Of a stretch of DNA of 64,000 nt, positions 10,498 through 21,985 are shown in pieces. The stretch lies in the NCBI GenBank assembly GCA_016777585.1, contig JADHRD010000001.1, forward strand, positions 34,056 to 98,055, written 5' to 3'. This stretch comes from Rhodospirillales bacterium. GTDB lineage: Bacteria > Pseudomonadota > Alphaproteobacteria > Rhodospirillales > UBA2165. The position numbers and the translations under genes are program-made. The notes under the pieces are model-generated. The model ran no database searches. It saw only the letters and a program-made list of their open reading frames with translations, and was not told where the DNA came from. Every line of letters starts with the position of its first letter. Within the stretch, counting starts at the first letter, position 1.

Positions 10498-12384
10498 ATG
10501 GGTGATAAAAACCAAATTGCATCATCGAATGACGGTCAGCCAAATAATGAGACAAATCCACTCTCGACCGACGATGATATGAACAATTCTGAGCAAGTTA
10601 ATAAGGCGCCTAAATCAAATCCAAAAAACTTAAAGTATAATTCGTATTATTATATTTTTATATTCTCAGCACTTCTATCTCTAGGTTGTATAAGTGGAAT
10701 ATTGTTTTACGCTGATGGACTTCTAAGTAAAACTTTGAGACAGGTTCAAGCATCAAGTTATATCGGAAATTTAGTTTCCAAAATTGAATCTGGAATTGTT
10801 GCCCTAAACAGTGATAGCCGCAATTTTATTTTAACAAATGATGCCCGTTATTTTGAAAATTACAAAAGACGGGGTGTGGTAATCATAAGCGACATTAAAT
10901 TAATTCTAAATGATCCTGAAGCCGAAAAAATTAGAGATACAGCGATCGTTATAAATGAAAGCTTAGAAAAGCACTTTACGCAAATTAAAGGCATATCTGC
11001 GATACAGAAGTTACTGAATAGCGGATCGGACACTAGTCTAATATACAATGTTAGAAATAATCAGAAACAATTAGAGAATGAGCTGAAAAATATAGGATCT
11101 AAAAGAAATTATAACGAGATTATACTGATTAATTCTAGATTAAAGTCAAATATTATGGCATTGAGTCAGAATCCCATTCTCGGTAGTATGTATTTTGACT
11201 CTGAAATCTTTATACTGCTTGAAAAATTAATAGAATCGTCACAATTGACCGAAAAGAAAAAACTGTTAAGAATTAAACAAACTCTAAAAACTTCAATCAT
11301 ACAATTATATCAAACAAACTCTCAACTTATTAAGAAAATAAATGGCTTTGATAAATTAATCGCATTTATGGGTCCCAGTCTTGATAAACTAATAAATTAC
11401 TCAAATAATAATAGTCTATCAGCCCGACAAAATAGCGAAATTGTTAGTACAAGAATTCGCAAACTATTAATTATTAGTAGTATTGTAGTTATTCTCTTAT
11501 TTACTTTCGTTGGGCTCATTATGATCTGGAGCATTATAAAACCTATCAAAAAAATATCATCAGTAGCTATTGGTTTAGCTGACGGGGATTATAGCCAGAT
11601 AATTCCTGATTTGAATCAATCATCTATTGCCTCAAACTTATCGCGTACTCTTATAATATTTAAAGAAAATATGAAGAGAGCTGATCGTTTGCGCAAAGAT
11701 TTAGAAATCATACAAAAGGATAGAATTCGCATTGAGGGTCCAAAGCATCTGGATAATCACATAAAAGAAAACGAAATTGCTAATAATCTAAATAGTCAAA
11801 AGTCCAATAATACCATGGCGATACAGAAATTTGAGGCAGCCTCATCTAATCTAGAATTTGAAATCAACAAAAGTGCAATAACCAAGATGAGCGACCAACT
11901 AACATTAACAAGTAAAAATGCTACAGAAGCAGCAGAAGATGCAGAGCGCACAGAACTAATAACAGCAGGGCTTTCAGAAATCATCGTAAAAGTGGAAGAA
12001 AGCGAGAACTTAATGACATATATCAGTGATCAAATGAGTCTTTTGACAGTACAAACAGCTCTTATTGACCCTGATAATGACAGTGAAAAAACCGAAGATA
12101 CTAATACTTTAAATAATTTTGATGAAATCTTAGAGTCCAGAAATAATAAAACAGGACAAACTATAAATGTTCGAACAGCTGCTATCCAAAATAGAATAAA
12201 AAAAGTCTCAAAAATTATACAAGGTATTGGAGTAACAGTCTCTAACATAAGCGAAATCGCAAATGAATTTTCAACAAATGCTTCTGAAGAGGCGCTTAAG
12301 GCAGCAAATAACCTTTTAAATGACTCTGAAGAATTACGTTCAATGTTAGATGACTTACTAGAAAACGTTGAAAATAAAAAATAA
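10498..12384 (+). CDS. membrane protein with two TM segments, HAMP-like linker and coiled-coil; degenerate chemoreceptor-like
   Basis: TM YYYIFIFSALLSLGCISGILFY; TM LLIISSIVVILLFTFVGLIMIW followed by SIIKPIKKISSVAIGLADGDYSQ (HAMP-like); no kinase or GGDEF motif. Confidence 0.75.
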   Translation: MGDKNQIASSNDGQPNNETNPLSTDDDMNNSEQVNKAPKSNPKNLKYNSYYYIFIFSALLSLGCISGILFYADGLLSKTLRQVQASSYIGNLVSKIESGIVALNSDSRNFILTNDARYFENYKRRGVVIISDIKLILNDPEAEKIRDTAIVINESLEKHFTQIKGISAIQKLLNSGSDTSLIYNVRNNQKQLENELKNIGSKRNYNEIILINSRLKSNIMALSQNPILGSMYFDSEIFILLEKLIESSQLTEKKKLLRIKQTLKTSIIQLYQTNSQLIKKINGFDKLIAFMGPSLDKLINYSNNNSLSARQNSEIVSTRIRKLLIISSIVVILLFTFVGLIMIWSIIKPIKKISSVAIGLADGDYSQIIPDLNQSSIASNLSRTLIIFKENMKRADRLRKDLEIIQKDRIRIEGPKHLDNHIKENEIANNLNSQKSNNTMAIQKFEAASSNLEFEINKSAITKMSDQLTLTSKNATEAAEDAERTELITAGLSEIIVKVEESENLMTYISDQMSLLTVQTALIDPDNDSEKTEDTNTLNNFDEILESRNNKTGQTINVRTAAIQNRIKKVSKIIQGIGVTVSNISEIANEFSTNASEEALKAANNLLNDSEELRSMLDDLLENVENKK

Positions 12385-12425
12385 AGTCTTAAATAATAAA
12401 TTTAATTAGTCACAATAACTCAAAC

Positions 12426-13601
12426 TTAATCGTTCAAAAGTGGAATCACACCTGGCAATTTCTTTCCCTCTAGCCATTCTAAGAACGCGCCTCCTGCTGA
12501 GGAAATATATGAGAAAGAATCCGAAACCTGCGCATTTTTTAGTGCAGCCATTGTATCACCGCCTCCAGCGATTGTCGCAAGCTGGCGCTTTGTCGTTAGA
12601 TTGGCAGCAGCCTGCGCAACACAATTGGTAGCATTATCAAATGGCTTAAATTCAAACGCACCCAATGGACCATTCCACAATAAAGTCTTACTATTGTTTA
12701 GTAACGTTATAATAGATGAAACAGTATCTGGCCCAATATCCAATATCATCAAATCAGATGGGACGGAGTCTTTCTTAGCTAATATTGTTTTAGGATTATC
12801 TTCTAATTTTTCTGCTAATATTACATCCGACGGTAGATGAATTTCACAGTCTAGGAGTTTTGCATTTTCAATAACATCGAGAGCAACATTAGCCATATTC
12901 TCTTCACATATTGATCGGCCTACAGGATTCCCTAATGCATATAAAAAGGTATTTGCCATTGCTCCACCCACAATTAGATGATCGACTTTTTTAAGTAGGT
13001 TCTCCAACACACCTAATTTAGTTGATATTTTATTTCCGCCCACAACTGCCACCACTGGATGTATAGGATTACCAAGGGCTAAATCTAAAGCCTGTAGTTC
13101 AGTCTCCATAAGACGTCCTGCAGCTGAGGGCAGCAGATGGGTTATGCCCTCTGTAGATGCATGCGCTCGATGAGAACACGAAAAAGCATCATTAATATAA
13201 ACATCGGCTAATCCGCTTAAAAATTTAGAAAAATCCTGATCATTATTTTCCTCTCCCGGGTTGAACCTAAGATTCTCAAGTAATATAATCTCTCCCGGGC
13301 CAGGTTCTTTATTCCCATCTGGTGAGAAAGTTATGTTACGGTTTGGCATAAGTATTTTTAAAAGTGGTATTAATTGCTCGAGCGAGTAATCCGGAACAAC
13401 TTTCCCGCTAGGACGACCCAAATGACTAGCCAAAATCACTCCCGCACCTTTTTCTAAAATTTCTTTAATAGTTGGAATGATCCTCTCAGCACGAGTTTGA
13501 TCAGTAATTTTTCTTTTATTCATCGGCACATTCAGATCAACTCTAACAAGTGCGCGTCTGCCATTGAGATCGAAGTCATCAAGTGTCTTAAAGTTAACCA
13601 T
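12426..13601 (-). CDS. pgk: phosphoglycerate kinase
   Basis: RRALVRVDLNVPMN, LASHLGRPSG, LLENLRFNPGEE, NGPLGAFE, ATIAGGGDTMAAL. Confidence 0.98.
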   Translation of the reverse strand: MVNFKTLDDFDLNGRRALVRVDLNVPMNKRKITDQTRAERIIPTIKEILEKGAGVILASHLGRPSGKVVPDYSLEQLIPLLKILMPNRNITFSPDGNKEPGPGEIILLENLRFNPGEENNDQDFSKFLSGLADVYINDAFSCSHRAHASTEGITHLLPSAAGRLMETELQALDLALGNPIHPVVAVVGGNKISTKLGVLENLLKKVDHLIVGGAMANTFLYALGNPVGRSICEENMANVALDVIENAKLLDCEIHLPSDVILAEKLEDNPKTILAKKDSVPSDLMILDIGPDTVSSIITLLNNSKTLLWNGPLGAFEFKPFDNATNCVAQAAANLTTKRQLATIAGGGDTMAALKNAQVSDSFSYISSAGGAFLEWLEGKKLPGVIPLLND

Positions 13602-13723
13602 AAGGAGATCCTTTTTAGAGAACCAAAACCGTGATAAGAGTAAAAATAGTTAAATCGAGGTTTGAATAAAAAACTACGTATTCAAAAAATTTAAATATTC
13701 TACACTAATAGTATTATATGCAA

Positions 13724-16405
13724 TCAAGCTGCGTTCAAATTCCTTAGAACATAATGTAGAATACCACCATGGCGATAATATTCTACCTCGTCTGCAGTAT
13801 CTATCCGGCACAATAGCTGTATTGCCTCACTAGATCCGTCTTTTCGCGTGATCGTACAATTTACATCCATAAGTGGCTTAATTCCATTTTTAAGGCCAGT
13901 AATATTATATTTTTCCGTACCATCAAGTTTTAATGTAACCCGATTCTGCCCTTCTTTGAACTGAAGAGGTAAAACACCCATTCCCACAAGGTTAGACCGA
14001 TGTATACGCTCAAAACTCTCGACAATTACTGCTTTTGCGCCCAAAAGAGTAGTACCTTTAGCTGCCCAGTCTCTCGATGATCCATTTCCATAGAGCTTAC
14101 CTCCAATTATGACTAAAGGAACCCCTTCAGATGAATACTGCATTGCTGCATCATAAATAGACATTTCCTTTCCTGAGGGAAAATGCTTGGTTACCCCTCC
14201 CTCAGTTCCGGGAACCATCTCATTTTTAATACGAATATTTGCAAATGTACCCCGCATCATAACTTCATGATTACCTCGTCTAGAACCATACGAATTGAAG
14301 TCTTGAGTGCGTATCTGCCGATCCGTTAAATACGAACCAGCCGGGCTATTTTCTTTTATAGCACCCGCCGGAGATATATGGTCAGTCGTAATGGAGTCTC
14401 CCAATACCGCTAATGCTCGGGCGTCAACAATATCATTAAAATCTCCAGGTTCAAGTGTCATACCCTCAAAAAAACTTGGGTATTTGACGTAAGTGGAGGC
14501 GGATTGCCAATCGTAAGTTTCACTACCCTCTGTCTGGATACCTTGCCATTGCTCTGGGCCTTTCCAAACATCATCCCCGTAACGGTTTGAAAACATTTCA
14601 GGTGTCATATGATTGAGTACTGCTTCACTGACCTCTTTATTAGAAGGCCATATGTCCTTTAGAAATACTGGCTGTCCATCCTTATCATGGCCAAGTGGAT
14701 CATTGTACAAATCAGCTTTCATAGAACCTGCTAAAGCGTATGCAACAACTAACGGAGGGGAGGCCAGATAATTTGTTTTAATTTGAGCGTGAATGCGGCC
14801 TTCAAAATTTCTATTGCCCGATAGAACTGAACAAACAGTCAAATCGCCAGACGTAATTGCCTCATCAACTGGGGTTGGCAATGGACCCGAGTTTCCAATA
14901 CAGGTAGTACATCCGTATCCGACAACATTGAAACCCAGACCATCAAGCTCACTCTGCAAACCAGCATTTTCAAGATAATCTGAAACTACCTTACTTCCAG
15001 GGGCCAATGAAGTTTTAACCCAAGGCTTCGGTTTTAGGCCAGCAACATTGGCATTGCGGGCAAGCAAACCGGCCGCCATCAATACTGAGGGATTTGAAGT
15101 ATTGGTGCAGGACGTTATTGAGGCAATTACGACATCCCCATCCTTTACTTTAAAATCAGCACCCTCTGGTGATTGAGGGCCATTTCCCCTCCCAAGATCA
15201 TCTAGCGTTTGTTCAAATGCTAATGAGGCGTCTTTCAGAGCAATGCGATCTTGAGGTCGCTTGGGTCCAGAAATTGATGATTCCACCGTTGAAATATCAA
15301 GTTCCAGAGTATCTGTAAAAATTGGATCTTCCGAATTAGCATCTCTCCACATTCCTTGCGCCTTTGCATATTCTTCAACCAAAGCAACCCGATCAGGGTC
15401 TCGGGAAGTAAAAGATAAGAATCTTATAGTTTCTCGATCAATTGGAAAAATCCCACAAGTAGCACCATACTCTGGCGCCATATTGGCAATCGTCGCCCTA
15501 TCAGGCAAACTCAATCCATCGAGAGCGCTACCAAAAAATTCAACAAACTTACCCACAACTCCCTTCTCACGGAGCATTTGAACAACACGTAAAACTAGAT
15601 CTGTCGCAGTCGCACCTTCTTTCATCGCTCCTGTCAATTTAAATCCGATAACTTCCGGAACAAGCATTGAGACAGGTTGACCAAGCATAGCAGCTTCCGC
15701 CTCAATTCCCCCTACACCCCAACCAAGGACGGCTAGACCATTCACCATTGTCGTATGACTATCAGTTCCCACCAAAGTGTCAGGATAAGCAATCGTTTTT
15801 CCGTCAACTTCGTCTGTCCAAACCGTTTGTGATAAAAACTCAAGATTAACTTGATGGCATATACCAGTACCCGGAGGTACTACTCGGAAATTATCGAATG
15901 CCTTTGAGCCCCAGCGCAAGAACTCGTATCGTTCTTCATTTCTCTCAAATTCTTTCTCGACGTTTGCATTAAAAGCATTACTTGAACCAAAATTATCAAT
16001 CATAACAGAATGATCTATAACGAGGTCAACCGGACTTAATGGGTTAATTTTCTGGGGATCCCCACCTAAATCTTTCATTGCCTGGCGCATAGCAGCCAAA
16101 TCTACAACCGCTGGAACACCAGTAAAATCTTGCATCAAAACCCTTGCAGGACGAAAGGCTATCTCACTTTTTGAACTTCGATTTTCAAGCCATGCCCCCA
16201 ATGCTTTTACATCGTCGACAGTCACAGAAATGCCATCTTCAAACCGCAGTAGGTTTTCCAAAAGAACCTTTAACGAGAAAGGTAAACGTGAAATATCGCC
16301 TAAACCACCGTCAGAGGCTGCTTTTAGGCTGTAATAATCATAATTTTTGGAACCAACGTTAAGAGACCGACGAGTTTTTAAAGTATCCTGGCCAATTTTG
16401 GACAT
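13724..16405 (-). CDS. acnA: aconitate hydratase A
   Basis: [97 protein letters not shown]. Confidence 0.98.
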   Translation of the reverse strand: MSKIGQDTLKTRRSLNVGSKNYDYYSLKAASDGGLGDISRLPFSLKVLLENLLRFEDGISVTVDDVKALGAWLENRSSKSEIAFRPARVLMQDFTGVPAVVDLAAMRQAMKDLGGDPQKINPLSPVDLVIDHSVMIDNFGSSNAFNANVEKEFERNEERYEFLRWGSKAFDNFRVVPPGTGICHQVNLEFLSQTVWTDEVDGKTIAYPDTLVGTDSHTTMVNGLAVLGWGVGGIEAEAAMLGQPVSMLVPEVIGFKLTGAMKEGATATDLVLRVVQMLREKGVVGKFVEFFGSALDGLSLPDRATIANMAPEYGATCGIFPIDRETIRFLSFTSRDPDRVALVEEYAKAQGMWRDANSEDPIFTDTLELDISTVESSISGPKRPQDRIALKDASLAFEQTLDDLGRGNGPQSPEGADFKVKDGDVVIASITSCTNTSNPSVLMAAGLLARNANVAGLKPKPWVKTSLAPGSKVVSDYLENAGLQSELDGLGFNVVGYGCTTCIGNSGPLPTPVDEAITSGDLTVCSVLSGNRNFEGRIHAQIKTNYLASPPLVVAYALAGSMKADLYNDPLGHDKDGQPVFLKDIWPSNKEVSEAVLNHMTPEMFSNRYGDDVWKGPEQWQGIQTEGSETYDWQSASTYVKYPSFFEGMTLEPGDFNDIVDARALAVLGDSITTDHISPAGAIKENSPAGSYLTDRQIRTQDFNSYGSRRGNHEVMMRGTFANIRIKNEMVPGTEGGVTKHFPSGKEMSIYDAAMQYSSEGVPLVIIGGKLYGNGSSRDWAAKGTTLLGAKAVIVESFERIHRSNLVGMGVLPLQFKEGQNRVTLKLDGTEKYNITGLKNGIKPLMDVNCTITRKDGSSEAIQLLCRIDTADEVEYYRHGGILHYVLRNLNAA

Positions 16406-16592
16406 GTGCGACTCCTGAATTAAAGTTTAGCTTATGAAAAATATTGGGTCAGAAACTGAATTACACCAAGAGTTCCTATAATTCCAGCATTTTTAAATAA
16501 AAAATTAATTTTGGGAACTAATTATAAATTGGTGCAATTATAACTTATGAGAAAACATTGTAACACTAATTAACCTGATATAAGTATTATAC

Positions 16593-17246
16593 ATGGACGT
16601 ATTTTCTGGTGAGAGTTTAACCTGTATTAGGGGTGATAGAGTTGTATTCACCAACCTCAATTTTTCCATTGAGGAGGGAGAAGTGCTTAATTTGCAAGGC
16701 CCAAATGGCAGTGGCAAATCAACTTTACTTCGACTTATGGCCGGGTTAATCAGCCCGCTTGAGGGCAAATTGATTTGGAATGGCAGTGAAGTACAAATTC
16801 AGGAGAGAGATTTTTGTATCTATTTTCACTACGTGGGCCACCAGGATGCCATTAAAAATGCGTTAACAGTTGAAGAGAACTTAAGGTTTTGGTCTGATTT
16901 AAGGTCACTTGGTCAAAATGAGTCTATGATTAAGAGAGCATTAGACACTTTTTCACTTACAGATCTCTCAAGTTTGCCTGCCCGATTTCTCTCAGCTGGT
17001 CAGCGTAAGCGCCTTAATTTAACACGATTATGCACAACAACAGCCCGTCTTTGGATTTTAGATGAACCTGCTAACTCTTTGGACAAAGAGTCATCAGAAA
17101 TTCTTAATGATCTTATTAAGGTTCATCAAAAAGATGGAGGCATTTTGGCCATAGCAACGCACGATATTGTGATGCCAGGAAATAAAATTTTAAATATAAC
17201 CGATTTTAGTGATACCAAAAATTTCAAAGATCTTAACGATGAATGA
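16593..17246 (+). CDS. ccmA: heme exporter ATP-binding protein CcmA
   Basis: LQGPNGSGKSTLLRLMAGL, LSAGQRKRLNLTRL, WILDEPANSLD; first gene of ccm run. Confidence 0.95.
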   Translation: MDVFSGESLTCIRGDRVVFTNLNFSIEEGEVLNLQGPNGSGKSTLLRLMAGLISPLEGKLIWNGSEVQIQERDFCIYFHYVGHQDAIKNALTVEENLRFWSDLRSLGQNESMIKRALDTFSLTDLSSLPARFLSAGQRKRLNLTRLCTTTARLWILDEPANSLDKESSEILNDLIKVHQKDGGILAIATHDIVMPGNKILNITDFSDTKNFKDLNDE

Positions 17247-17916
17247 CTTATTAAAATTTTTATTTTATATAGTAAGACGAGAACTCCGCATGGCCTTTCG
17301 CAATGGCACTGACTCATGGGTTGTAGTGATGTTTTTCATGATTGTGGTGATACTTTTCCCGCTTGGTGTGGGACCAGAACCAGATATACTTAACAAAATC
17401 AGTTCAGGAGTAATATGGGTAGCAGCTTTGTTATCAGCGATGCTCTCAATGGATCGTTTATTTCATGTTGATTATGATGATGGGAGCCTAGAACTCCTCG
17501 TACTCCATCCTCAGCCCCTCGAATTTATTGTTCTCGCCAAGGTATTAGCACACTGGTTAACCACGGGATTACCACTTATTATTGTATCCCCTTTATTGGC
17601 AATATTTTTAAATATGGACATCTCTAGTTATTTTGTTCTTATTATCACGTTGTTTTTGGGAACTCCAACATTGAGCCTCATTGGCTCAATCGGTGCGGCG
17701 CTTATATTGGGTGCACGTCGAAGTGGAGCATTATTATCTTTGATAATATTACCCTTATTTATACCAGTTCTAATATTTGGAGTAAGTGCTGTTGAAGCAT
17801 CCATTTTGGGTGTTTCTAGCAAACCGCAATTATTGATATTAGGTGGATTATTTTTGTTGAGTTCCGCTTTATGCCCTATAGCAAGTGCTGCTTCACTGCG
17901 GCAAGCGATAGAATAA
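17239..17916 (+). CDS. ccmB: heme exporter membrane protein CcmB
   Basis: Membrane protein ELRMAFRNGTDSWVVVMFFMIVVILFPLGVGPEP; in-frame ATG at 17239 overlaps the ccmA stop (track start 17209). Confidence 0.93.
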   Translation: MNDLLKFLFYIVRRELRMAFRNGTDSWVVVMFFMIVVILFPLGVGPEPDILNKISSGVIWVAALLSAMLSMDRLFHVDYDDGSLELLVLHPQPLEFIVLAKVLAHWLTTGLPLIIVSPLLAIFLNMDISSYFVLIITLFLGTPTLSLIGSIGAALILGARRSGALLSLIILPLFIPVLIFGVSAVEASILGVSSKPQLLILGGLFLLSSALCPIASAASLRQAIE

Positions 17917-18049
17917 TCATGGATTTCATTAGCGTAAGATTAAATAAATGATAATGATCGTCCATAAGATCCAATTTCTGCTATTTGCGTATTCATAATT
18001 TTAGGTTATATCGGTATTACTATCTTACTTTAAAGGCTGATTTAATTAA

Positions 18050-18772
18050 ATGATCAACTATTTTGCAAACCCAACCCGTTTTTTAAAAATTGCAAAAGGC
18101 CTGCAACCTATCGTTGCTTTGATCGCGGTAGGTTCAATTTTAACTGGTTTGTATTATTCGCTTATTCAATCTCCGCCGGACTATCAACAAAGTGAAACAG
18201 TTCGCATGATGTATGTTCACGTTCCAGCTGCGTGGATGGCAATGTTCTGTTACGTAGCACTCGCTGGCTTTAGCTCAGTTTTGTTAATTTGGCGACATAT
18301 TGTGGCAGATATACTGGCCAAATCAACTGCACCGATAGGAGCATGTTTTACATTTCTCGCTTTGGCAACAGGATCCTTATGGGGAAAACCAATGTGGGGA
18401 ACTTGGTGGGTTTGGGACGCCCGTCTAACATCAGTTTTAATTCTATTTTTATTATATCTTGGATACATGGTGTTATATAACGCGTTTGATGATCGTAGCA
18501 GAGGGGCCCGAGCAGCAGCAATTTTATCAATTGTGGGTGTCATAAATGTACCAATCATCAAATTTAGTGTGGACTGGTGGAACACACTCCATCAACCGGC
18601 CAGCGTTATTAAAATGGATGGGCCTGCTATACACTCGAGTATGCTTACTCCATTGATACTAATGGCAGTCGGATACACGTCACTTTTTATCTGGATTTTG
18701 CTCATTCGCGCCCGTGCTGAGCTAAATCTTCAAAAAGTTCATGCGCTTAAAATTCGTTTAGCAAAAGTATAG
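18050..18772 (+). CDS. ccmC: heme exporter protein CcmC
   Basis: MMYVHVPAAWMAMFCY, WGTWWVWDARLTSVLILFLLYLGY (WWD motif). Confidence 0.97.
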   Translation: MINYFANPTRFLKIAKGLQPIVALIAVGSILTGLYYSLIQSPPDYQQSETVRMMYVHVPAAWMAMFCYVALAGFSSVLLIWRHIVADILAKSTAPIGACFTFLALATGSLWGKPMWGTWWVWDARLTSVLILFLLYLGYMVLYNAFDDRSRGARAAAILSIVGVINVPIIKFSVDWWNTLHQPASVIKMDGPAIHSSMLTPLILMAVGYTSLFIWILLIRARAELNLQKVHALKIRLAKV

Positions 18773-18775
18773 GTT

Positions 18776-18955
18776 ATGTTAGAGAGTATATACAATTATT
18801 TTATTATGGACGGATATGGTATTTTTATCTGGGTCGCATTTGGTTTATCGTTTGTTATTCTTGCGGGTTTATTCGTACAAAGCATACGATTATTTCGATC
18901 ATCTGAAAAAGCTTTAGAGGATTTACAAATACAGGTTCGTCAAGATGAAAAATAG
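18776..18955 (+). CDS. ccmD: heme exporter protein CcmD (59 aa, absent from ORF track)
   Basis: Own translation: MLESIYNYFIMDGYGIFIWVAFGLSFVILAGLFVQSIRLFRSSEKALEDLQIQVRQDEK*; single TM, YGIFIW, located between ccmC and ccmE and overlapping the ccmE start. Confidence 0.9.
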   Translation: MLESIYNYFIMDGYGIFIWVAFGLSFVILAGLFVQSIRLFRSSEKALEDLQIQVRQDEK

Positions 18956-19391
18956 ACAAAAGCGTTTTTCTTTTATTGGCTTAGGATTTCTTTTAATCGC
19001 AGGTGCCGCTGCACTTGTACTATCAGCTTTCGAAGATAATATAGTATTTTTTCATAGCCCGACGGAGATAGTTAATAAGTTTAGAGCACAAAAACTTAAA
19101 CCAGCTCAACGTCTACGAGTGGGTGGGTTGGTAGAAAAAGGTAGCGTTACAAAAGTTAGTGACGGAGCCACAAATCGATTCAAAGTAACAGACCTTAATA
19201 ACTCTATAATCGTAGAATTTCGTGGCATTCTTCCAGATCTATTCAGGGAGGGGCAAGGCATTGTAGCGGAAGGTTTTTATCAAAATAATATTTTTAATGC
19301 AACAGACGTTTTAGCCAAACATGATGAAACATATATGCCCCCTGAAGTAGCAGAAGCACTTAAAAAATCAGGTCAATGGAAACCCCAATGA
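18945..19391 (+). CDS. ccmE: cytochrome c maturation heme chaperone CcmE
   Basis: VLAKHDETYMPPEVAEALKKSG (heme-binding HxxxY), N-terminal TM. Confidence 0.97.
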   Translation: MKNRQKRFSFIGLGFLLIAGAAALVLSAFEDNIVFFHSPTEIVNKFRAQKLKPAQRLRVGGLVEKGSVTKVSDGATNRFKVTDLNNSIIVEFRGILPDLFREGQGIVAEGFYQNNIFNATDVLAKHDETYMPPEVAEALKKSGQWKPQ

Positions 19392-19460
19392 AAAAAAATA
19401 ACAAAACAAAAATATTAAATATTATTTTAAGCAAGACGCAATTTAGGGTGGGTTAATTAT

Positions 19461-21449
19461 ATGATCATTGAAAGCGGCCATTTCGTTCTAATTCTCTCCC
19501 TTCTGATGGCATTTCTTCAGTCAACGGTGCCGATGATAGGAGTGCACCTACGCAATAATCAGTTAATGGCTATTGCTGCACCCGCGGCAATAATCCAATT
19601 TGTTCTAATTTTAGGTTCATTTCTCGCTTTAACGTACGCATACGTTGTATCTGATTTTTCTGTAATCAACGTTACTTCCAATTCTCATACAGCTAAACCC
19701 CTCTTATATAAAGTGAGCGGAGTTTGGGGTAATCACGAAGGGTCCATGCTACTTTGGGCTCTTATACTCTCAGGCTATGGAGCAGCAATTGCATTATTTG
19801 GTGGCAACTTAACTCCCACTTTAAAAGTTAGAGTCCTTGGGGTGCAAGCTATGCTTGGTGTTGGTATTCTCGCTTTTATTTTGTTCACCTCCAACCCCTT
19901 TTTAAGGGTTTTTCCAGCACCAGAAAATGGTAGTGGTTTAAACCCACTACTACAAGATCCTGGGCTAGCATTTCATCCCCCCTTACTCTATCTAGGTTAT
20001 GTTGGTCTCTCTCTAACATTCTCGTTTGCAGTAGCTGCGCTCATCGAAGGAAGAGTAGATGCAGCTTGGGCACGTTGGGTAAGACCTTGGACTTTAGCCG
20101 CGTGGGGGTTTCTCACCGGAGGCATTGTTCTCGGCTCGTGGTGGGCCTACTACGAATTAGGCTGGGGAGGATGGTGGTTTTGGGACCCCGTAGAAAATGC
20201 CTCGTTCATGCCATGGCTTGCAGCAACTGCGTTATTACACTCTTCCATTGTATCAGAGAAACGGGATAGCTTAAAATCTTGGACGATATTCCTAGCCATT
20301 GTTGCCTTCGGTTTAAGTTTGTTAGGAACTTTTCTGGTGAGATCAGGGGTCATTACTTCTGTACATGCATTCGCATCTGACCCAACTCGTGGAGTGTTTA
20401 TATTACTGTTACTGGTAGTAACGATTGGGGGAGCCTTTTTATTGTTCGCTTGGCGCGGGCCCAGTTTAAAAACAGATGGTATTTTTCATCCTGTCTCTCG
20501 GGAGGGGGGATTGATTCTAAATAATTTTATTCTTACCATCGCGGCCGCGTCAATTCTCCTTGGAACGTTGTATCCGTTATTTGTAGATGTTCTGGAATTA
20601 GGCAAAGTTTCTGTCGGCGCACCATATTTTGAGAGCGTTTTTGTACCAATGATGATACCCATGATTGTCGTTATGGGCATTGCTCCTTTTTTGAGATGGA
20701 AACGTGGCGATTTTAATAAAACTACAAATAAATTAAAGGTCGTGGGGGTAATTTCGCTGATCGGTGGTTGTTTTGTTTGGCTCATAGTTGATCGCTCTAG
20801 TGCTCTATCATCTTTAGGTATAGCATTATCAATTTGGTTGTTTTCAGCGACGTTCGTTGAATTAACCTCCCGTATTAAACTTTTTCAGGTACCCTTAAAA
20901 GATAGTATGCGAAGTATTATACGCCAACCACGGGCAAGTTGGGGGATGACCTTTGCCCATATGGGATTGGCAATAGCGGTAGCTGGTATCACTGCATCGA
21001 GCACCTGGAAAGTTGAGAGCATCCAAGTTATGAAGTTTGGTGACCAAGTTAAAGTCGCTGGTTATACGTATACCCTAAAAGAAGTCAGAAAGGTACAAGG
21101 CCCTAATTACATAGCAACACGCGGGATTTTTAGTGTTAAAAAAGGCGATAACTTTAACGTAACGCTTAAACCAGAAAAACGAGAATATCAAACTCGTACC
21201 ATGGTTACGACTGAAGCCGCAATCTACTCGACATTCTTTGGCGACTTATATGCCGTTGTTGGTGATCGAGATGAAAATTCTGGCGGGTATATCACAAGAA
21301 TCTACTTTAACCCCCTTGTGCCCTGGATGTGGGCTGGCGCTATCCTCATGGTTCTTGGGGCTGCAATTAGTCTGACTGATCGTCGTCATCGCGTTGGAGC
21401 TCCAGCGCGCAATGCAAATATTGGCACTAGTCAGGTCATTGTTAAATGA
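19461..21449 (+). CDS. ccmF: cytochrome c heme lyase subunit CcmF
   Basis: GVWGNHEGSMLLW, LGWGGWWFWDPVENASFMPWL (WWD), many TMs. Confidence 0.97.
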   Translation: MIIESGHFVLILSLLMAFLQSTVPMIGVHLRNNQLMAIAAPAAIIQFVLILGSFLALTYAYVVSDFSVINVTSNSHTAKPLLYKVSGVWGNHEGSMLLWALILSGYGAAIALFGGNLTPTLKVRVLGVQAMLGVGILAFILFTSNPFLRVFPAPENGSGLNPLLQDPGLAFHPPLLYLGYVGLSLTFSFAVAALIEGRVDAAWARWVRPWTLAAWGFLTGGIVLGSWWAYYELGWGGWWFWDPVENASFMPWLAATALLHSSIVSEKRDSLKSWTIFLAIVAFGLSLLGTFLVRSGVITSVHAFASDPTRGVFILLLLVVTIGGAFLLFAWRGPSLKTDGIFHPVSREGGLILNNFILTIAAASILLGTLYPLFVDVLELGKVSVGAPYFESVFVPMMIPMIVVMGIAPFLRWKRGDFNKTTNKLKVVGVISLIGGCFVWLIVDRSSALSSLGIALSIWLFSATFVELTSRIKLFQVPLKDSMRSIIRQPRASWGMTFAHMGLAIAVAGITASSTWKVESIQVMKFGDQVKVAGYTYTLKEVRKVQGPNYIATRGIFSVKKGDNFNVTLKPEKREYQTRTMVTTEAAIYSTFFGDLYAVVGDRDENSGGYITRIYFNPLVPWMWAGAILMVLGAAISLTDRRHRVGAPARNANIGTSQVIVK

Positions 21450-21985
21450 TGAAGCGCCTAGCTTATTTTCTCCCTCTTGTTTTATTAGCAATTCTTGCCG
21501 CATATTTTTCTGCTGGTCTGGGCAGAGATCCTCAAACACTTGACTCAGTTTTAATTAACAAAAAAGTACCAGAATTCTCCCTACCTCCAATAAGAGGTTT
21601 TAATGCGGGTCTATCAAATAACGATTTCTTGAATAAAGTGGTTCTTGTTAATATTTTTGGTTCTTGGTGTGTTTCCTGTCGGATTGAACACCCGTTTCTT
21701 ATGGAATTAAAGAAGAAGGGTGTAATTCCAATTTACGGGATTAATTGGCGAGAGCAGAACCAAGACGATGGGCCCCGATGGTTAAAAAAATTTGGTAATC
21801 CATATAGTTTAATTGGCGATGATCCAAAAAGTAGGGGGGCAATCGCATTTGGTGTCACCGGTGCTCCCGAAACATTCTTGGTTGATCAAAGAGGTATTGT
21901 GAGGCTGAAACATATGGGTCCAATAACCCAGCAAAATTGGAATGATACACTAAAACCGGCAATAGATAAGTTGAAAAATAGATGA
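21446..21985 (+). CDS. ccmG: thiol:disulfide interchange protein CcmG/DsbE
   Basis: NIFGSWCVSCRIEHPFLMEL (WCxxC), GVTGAPETFLVDQRGIV. Confidence 0.95.
   Translation: MMKRLAYFLPLVLLAILAAYFSAGLGRDPQTLDSVLINKKVPEFSLPPIRGFNAGLSNNDFLNKVVLVNIFGSWCVSCRIEHPFLMELKKKGVIPIYGINWREQNQDDGPRWLKKFGNPYSLIGDDPKSRGAIAFGVTGAPETFLVDQRGIVRLKHMGPITQQNWNDTLKPAIDKLKNR

Noticed and set aside
15261-15581. 106-aa ORF antisense to acnA
   Set aside because: Shadow ORF inside a well-conserved gene.
16522-16543. TTATAAATTGGTGCAATTATAA imperfect inverted repeat between acnA and ccmA
   Set aside because: Arms differ by a 1-nt bulge and are nearly all A/T; cannot be separated from chance in this AT-rich gap.
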